Positions 60,503-64,000 of a stretch of DNA of 64,000 nt are shown here, in pieces. Every line of letters begins with the position of its first letter. Positions within the stretch are counted from its first letter, which is position 1. The position numbers and the translations under genes were made by a program. The DNA is from Nocardiopsis_B sediminis (GTDB taxonomy: Bacteria; Actinomycetota; Actinomycetes; Streptosporangiales; Streptosporangiaceae). The notes below the pieces were generated by a model, which saw nothing but the letters and a program-made list of their open reading frames with translations, ran no database searches and had not been told where the DNA came from. The stretch spans positions 124,001 to 188,000 of the forward strand of contig NZ_JBHSBH010000005.1 of the NCBI RefSeq assembly GCF_042650565.1, read 5' to 3'.

Positions 60503-61501
60503 TCAGGACTGGGTGCGCGGGTCCAGTGCGTCCCGCAGCCCGTCGCCGAACAGGTTGAACGCGAGGACCGTCAGGAAGATCGCGAGACCGGGGGCGAGCA
60601 TGAAGTTCGGGGCCGCGTTGTAGAAGTCGACGGCCTCGGAGAGCATGCCGCCCCAGGTGGCGGTGGGCGGCTCGACGCCGACCCCGAGGAAGGACAGGGC
60701 GGCCTCGAAGAGGATGTTGGTCGGGATCAGCAGCGTCGCGTAGACGAGGATCGGCGCGACCAGGTTGGGCAGCAGCTCCTTGCGCAGGATGTAGAAGTTC
60801 GACGCGCCGAGGCTGCGCGACGCCTCGACGAACTCGCGTTCGCGCAGGCTGAGGGTCTGGCCGCGGATGATCCGGCCGATGTAGGGCCAGTTGAAGAACC
60901 CGATGATGAAGACCAGGATCGCGATGCGCAGGCCGTTGCCCTGGAGGCCGAAGGCCGCGTCGGGGATGACCCCGACCAGGGCCATGGCGAACAGCAGCAG
61001 CGGGAAGGCGAGGAAGATGTCCATCAGCCGGCTGATGACCGCGTCGACCCAGCCGCCGAAGTACCCGGCGACGATGCCCATGACCGTTCCGATGACGACC
61101 GAGACCAGGGTCGCCAGGAAGCCGATGAGCATGGAGATGCGCGCGCCGTAGACGATGCGGCTGAAGATGTCGCGGCCGGTGACCGGCTCGACCCCCAGCA
61201 GGTGGTCGGCGCTCATCCCGCCCCAGGGGCTGTTGGCGGTGCTCAGGATGGGGTCGATGACGTCGAGGTTCCAGGTGTTGGGCGGGTGGCCCAGGAACCG
61301 GACGATCAGGGGCGCGAACACGGCCACGAGGGCCATGAAGACCACGAAGCCCCCGCCGATCATGGCGACCTTGTCCTGGCGCAGGCGCATCCAGGCGATC
61401 TGGCCGAGGGAGCGGCCGCGGTCGGAATTCTTCGCCAGTTCGGCGACGGCCTCTGGTCGGGCCTGTTCGGCCGAGCCGGGTACGTCCAAAGGCGCGGTCA
61501 T
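60503..61501 (-). CDS. ABC permease, DppC/OppC type
   Basis: A 332-residue permease with an N-terminal cytoplasmic stretch (about 1-45, including SLGQIAWMRLRQDKVAMIGG) and six TM segments. The OppC N-terminal domain is followed by the BPD transport domain with ISMLIGFLATLVSVVIGTVM, IISRLMDIFLAFPLLLFAMA and the EAA loop LREREFVEASRSLGASNFYI. It ends AFNLFGDGLRDALDPRTQS, the canonical OppC tail. It is the first gene of the ABC operon. The leader upstream (61502-61760) holds several dyads. Confidence 0.93.
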   Translation of the reverse strand: MTAPLDVPGSAEQARPEAVAELAKNSDRGRSLGQIAWMRLRQDKVAMIGGGFVVFMALVAVFAPLIVRFLGHPPNTWNLDVIDPILSTANSPWGGMSADHLLGVEPVTGRDIFSRIVYGARISMLIGFLATLVSVVIGTVMGIVAGYFGGWVDAVISRLMDIFLAFPLLLFAMALVGVIPDAAFGLQGNGLRIAILVFIIGFFNWPYIGRIIRGQTLSLREREFVEASRSLGASNFYILRKELLPNLVAPILVYATLLIPTNILFEAALSFLGVGVEPPTATWGGMLSEAVDFYNAAPNFMLAPGLAIFLTVLAFNLFGDGLRDALDPRTQS

Positions 61502-61912
61502 TGCACCACTACTCCCCCACTACTTCCACTCCGTGTGCCGTCGGCACGGTGGTGCCGTGCCCGGCGGATCCGCCGTCACCGGGGGGCGGGGTGGTGCCCC
61601 ACCTCCGGTGGCCGGTGGGCACGGCGGCCGTACCCCCCGAAAGCGAACAGAGCCGATACAGGTCGTGCACCCTTCGGTGCACGGCGAACAATCTACGCCC
61701 GGGTAACTCGCCGATCGCCCAATTGGCATTAATGTTTCCTAATCGTGACGCGGAGCACATATGCCCGACATACAACGTAATGTGACGCAATGCGCGCCAC
61801 GCGCCACCGAGCGTGCCGGACCTGGGACAACAGCCTTTGCCGCCGCATATGTACGCCCGATACTTCGCGGCATGCCAGGGAAATCCGGGGCACCCGCATT
61901 TCACGCTCGTGC
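61502..61912. other. leader/promoter region of the ABC operon with three dyads
   Basis: No gene is supported here. On the transcript side (minus strand) there are GGCACGG-N5-CCGTGCC at 61543-61561, the perfect palindrome CGGCGGATCCGCCG at 61562-61575, and a CGTGCACC-CTTC-GGTGCACG hairpin at 61664-61683. Around 61710-61800 the DNA is unusually A/T-rich (AATTGGCATTAATG) and is the likely promoter zone. No known riboswitch class is recognised. Confidence 0.55.
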
Positions 61913-61957
61913 CGAAAAAGAAAACGAGCACGCCCCGGCCCGGCCGGGGTGTGCTCG
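61913..61957 (-). terminator. intrinsic terminator with U-tract
   Basis: A hairpin at 61925-61957 (CGAGCAC with GTGCTCG, a G-T pair, then a CCCCGGCC/GGCCGGGG stem) is followed on the minus strand by TTTTCTTTTTC. It ends the membrane-protein gene at 62006. Confidence 0.9.
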
Positions 61958-62005
61958 ATGCATACACGCGGGCGCGACCGCCCCTTGCGGCGGCGCCCGG
62001 GGCGC

Positions 62006-62485
62006 CTATTCGATCCCGTGCTTGCGCAGCAGATCCTCGATGTCGCCCATGTCGTCGTCGCCGCTCTTCTTCGCGGCGGGCCCCTTGGCCGGCCCGCCGA
62101 TCCCCGCCGCCGGGCCGCGGCCGGACTCCGCGGATTTCGGCTGCCCGGAACCGGACGCCTTCTCCTTGGCCGCCCCCGCGCCGCGCGACCGCATGACGCC
62201 CGAGACCACCCACAGCACCGCCGCCAGCGCGGCGACCCCGACCCCGGCCCACACCAGCGGGTTGAACACCAGACCGACGAAGAACCCGAGGAGGTCGAAG
62301 ACCAGCCGCCAGAGGATGGACATCAGCCCCATGAGCCCCACCGCCAGCGGCAGCAGCGACCACGAAATGGCGCGCAGCCCCGACGCGGCGCCCTTCCGGC
62401 GCCACACCACCCACGAGATCAGCAGCCCCACGACGGTGAGGGCAGCTCCCAGCATCGGACCTGCGATCGGCAACTGTTCCGGCAT
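62006..62485 (-). CDS. membrane protein of unknown function
   Basis: A 159-residue protein with about four hydrophobic segments between residues 8 and 100: LGAALTVVGLLISWVVW, AISWSLLPLAVGLMGLMSIL, VFDLLGFFVGLVFNPLVW and AGVGVAALAAVLWVVSGVM. A charged, Gly/Pro/Ser/Lys-rich cytoplasmic tail follows (about 105-159), ending in a short acidic helix, DDDMGDIEDLLRKHGIE. The tail helix resembles an interaction motif. ATG 62485 is chosen because the hydrophobic part starts soon after; ribosome binding site GGGG is weak. It ends at a very clear terminator and lies alone. Confidence 0.75.
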   Translation of the reverse strand: MPEQLPIAGPMLGAALTVVGLLISWVVWRRKGAASGLRAISWSLLPLAVGLMGLMSILWRLVFDLLGFFVGLVFNPLVWAGVGVAALAAVLWVVSGVMRSRGAGAAKEKASGSGQPKSAESGRGPAAGIGGPAKGPAAKKSGDDDMGDIEDLLRKHGIE

Positions 62486-62669
62486 GGCCCCAGTGTCGCA
62501 TCCCCCGCCATCGCCGCACATCCGGCGAGTCCCCTAGGGACGGCCGTGTCGCCTGCGGGCGGAGGGACGGTCGGTCCACCGCCCGGCTGGCGGTTTCCCG
62601 GAGCGCGGCCATGGCGCAAATGTAGCGCGCGGCCCCGCAATTGGGCCACCATTCTGCATTGGCGTCGAA

Positions 62670-62695
62670 TGTTCACCGGTTTTCTCCGGTGAACA
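62670..62695. terminator. hairpin downstream of the HAD/metH unit
   Basis: A perfect 10-bp stem, TGTTCACCGG with CCGGTGAACA, and a TTTTCT loop lie 54 bases past the HAD stop (minus strand). It may be a terminator. Placement upstream of the membrane-protein gene also allows an operator role. Confidence 0.5.
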
Positions 62696-62748
62696 CATCG
62701 GCACATTCGCCCCGATTACCGCCGCATAAACGCACCGGTGTCCCGGGG

Positions 62749-63426
62749 CTACCCCCGGGCGCCGGCCACCAGCCGCTCCAGCCAGTCCAGGTCGATACCC
62801 TCCAGGGAGTCCACAATGGTCAGCCCCTCGGCCGGCGGAACCGGAGGCCCGGCGGGAACCGCGACCGTCACGCACCCGGCCGCCAGCGCCGAGGCCGCGC
62901 CGACCGCCGAGTCCTCGAAGGCCACGCACAGCGCCGGGTCGACCCCCAGCTCCCGGGCCGCCTTGAGGTAGGGCTCGGGGTGCGGCTTGTTGTGCGCCAC
63001 CTCGTCGCCCGCGACGGTGGTGTCGAACTCCGCCACCCCGATGGCGCCGATGGTGGCCTCGATCAGCACCCGCTCGGTCGAGGTCACCAGCGCCGAGGGC
63101 ACCGCCGAGCGCGCGACCCGGGCGACCAGCTCCTTGGCGCCGGGCCGGGTCCCGGGCCCGGCGGCCAGCCGCCGGGCGTAGGCCTCGTGCAGCCGGGCAG
63201 TGACCTGGGCGGGCTCCAGGTCACTGCCGGTCAGCTCGATGATGTAGCGGGCCACCGGCTCGGCGGCGCCACCGATGCAGCGCCGGTGGTCCTCCTGTGT
63301 CCACACCCCGCCCAGCGCGGCCACGGTCTCGGCCTCGGCCGCACCCCACAGCCCCTCGCTGTCGATGAGGGTCCCGTCCATGTCGAAGAGCACGCCCTGC
63401 AAAGCGGCCCCGTTCCCACTCGTCAT
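62749..63426 (-). CDS. HAD-superfamily phosphatase (subfamily IA, beta-phosphoglucomutase-like)
   Basis: A 225-residue HAD hydrolase. Motif I is LFDMDGTLIDSEG (nucleophile D15, acid D17). Motif II is ALVTSTERVL. Motif III Lys is in AHNKPHPEPYLKAA, and motif IV is CVAFEDSAVGAASALAAG. The helical cap lies between about 20 and 85, as in PGMB-like phosphatases. It dephosphorylates a sugar phosphate or related metabolite. The ATG overlaps the metH stop (ATGA, four bases), so it is translated from the metH message. This linkage of metH to a HAD gene is common in actinobacteria. Confidence 0.92.
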   Translation of the reverse strand: MTSGNGAALQGVLFDMDGTLIDSEGLWGAAEAETVAALGGVWTQEDHRRCIGGAAEPVARYIIELTGSDLEPAQVTARLHEAYARRLAAGPGTRPGAKELVARVARSAVPSALVTSTERVLIEATIGAIGVAEFDTTVAGDEVAHNKPHPEPYLKAARELGVDPALCVAFEDSAVGAASALAAGCVTVAVPAGPPVPPAEGLTIVDSLEGIDLDWLERLVAGARG

Positions 63427-64000
63427 ACGTTGAAGTACTTCGCTTCGGGGTGGTGGATCACGATGGCGTCGGTGGCCTGCTCCGGGACCAGCTGGAACTC
63501 CTCCGACAGGGTGACGCCCACGCGCTCGGGCTCCAGGAGCTTCATGATCTTGGCGCGGTCCTCCAGGTCGGGGCAGGCGCCGTAGCCCAGGGAGAACCGG
63601 GCGCCGCGGTAGCCGAGCTTGAAGAACGCGTCGAGGTCGGCCGGGTCCTCCCCGGCGAAGCCCAGCTCGGCGCGGACCCGGGTGTGCCAGTACTCGGCGA
63701 GCGCCTCGGTGAGCTGCACCGACAGCCCGTGCAGCTCCAGGTAGTCGCGGTAGGCGTTCTTCTCGAACAGCTCCTTGGTGGCCCGGCTGATCGCCGAGCC
63801 GACCGTGACCACCTGGAAGGCGACGACGTCGGTCTCGCCCGACTCCTTGGGCCGGAAGTAGTCCGACAGGCACAGGTGGCGGTCGCGGCGCTGGCGCGGG
63901 AAGGTGAACCGGGTGCGCTCGGCGCCGTCCTCGTCGAGCACGACGAGGTCGTCCCCCTCGCTGTAGCAGGGGAAGTAGCCGTAGACCACGGCGGCCTCCA
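63423..64000 (-). CDS. metH: cobalamin-dependent methionine synthase MetH, C-terminal part
   Basis: The last 192 residues of MetH; the rest lies beyond the right edge. The segment is the S-adenosylmethionine-binding activation domain: RTRFTFPRQRRDRHLCLSDY then FRPKESGETDVVAFQVVTVG, YLELHGLSVQLTEALAEYWH, and the SAM-binding RGARFSLGYGACPDLEDRAK, ending HHPEAKYFNV. MetH remethylates homocysteine from 5-methyl-tetrahydrofolate. Arg and Tyr of the RxxxGY(G)xCP motif are intact, so reactivation by SAM is expected. Its stop overlaps the HAD phosphatase start. Confidence 0.95.
   Translation of the reverse strand, partial: EAAVVYGYFPCYSEGDDLVVLDEDGAERTRFTFPRQRRDRHLCLSDYFRPKESGETDVVAFQVVTVGSAISRATKELFEKNAYRDYLELHGLSVQLTEALAEYWHTRVRAELGFAGEDPADLDAFFKLGYRGARFSLGYGACPDLEDRAKIMKLLEPERVGVTLSEEFQLVPEQATDAIVIHHPEAKYFNV

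Noticed and set aside
61509..62005. Possible peptide genes in the ABC operon leader, including a Cys/Pro-rich 69-codon frame
   Set aside because: No ribosome binding site and a repetitive translation. The segment is better explained as leader with hairpins.

Overview
The window is a gene-dense stretch of very GC-rich DNA (by eye well above 70 % G+C) with many GTG starts, GGAGG-type ribosome binding sites, a HrdB/RpoD-type principal sigma factor and many GntR/TetR/LysR/PucR regulators. This is an actinomycete chromosome. The classical menaquinone genes menB, menC, menD and menE argue against Streptomyces, which uses the futalosine route, and fit a Nocardiopsis/Streptomonospora-like member of the Streptosporangiales. 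The genus is inference. I see no tRNA, rRNA, CRISPR array, insertion sequence or prophage.

Left arm (1-12.5 kb). A small catabolic locus comes first: the 5' end of a carbon-nitrogen hydrolase at the window edge, a divergent GntR/FCD regulator, an MHS-type MFS importer, a DUF2848 protein and a tartrate/D-malate dehydrogenase with its LysR regulator. Matching GTRTACAAGA sites at both divergent promoters suggest that the GntR protein controls the first four genes. Next are an efflux MFS with a class A flavin monooxygenase, divergent from a duplicated Lrp/AsnC regulator, then a GAF-PAS-GAF-PP2C phosphatase and a small secreted protein.

Middle (12.7-34.8 kb). This part holds two alpha/beta hydrolases, a GT9 glycosyltransferase, a ChaB protein, a Bcr/CflA exporter and a pentapeptide-repeat protein. 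Two molybdenum hydroxylase loci follow. The first is a PucR-linked purine operon (FAD subunit, 2Fe-2S subunit, 8-oxoguanine-deaminase-like amidohydrolase, Mo subunit). The second is a TetR-controlled aldehyde-oxidoreductase-like pair in which the 2Fe-2S and Mo subunits are fused and the FAD subunit carries a four-cysteine 4Fe-4S insertion. Between them lie a tandem Uma2 pair of lower G+C, a YdfG-type SDR, an L7/L12-like membrane protein, a PH-like membrane protein and XRE and TetR regulators.

Right arm (34.8-64 kb). Core genes predominate: dnaE, an LldR-like regulator divergent from lutABC (lactate oxidation), menD/menC/menB with divergent menE, and the principal sigma factor. Then come small regulators, a two-component system, an oligopeptide-type ABC operon (permease, binding protein, permease, fused double ATPase), a membrane protein, a HAD phosphatase and the 3' end of metH, cut by the window edge. 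Perfect GC-rich hairpins separate most convergent genes.
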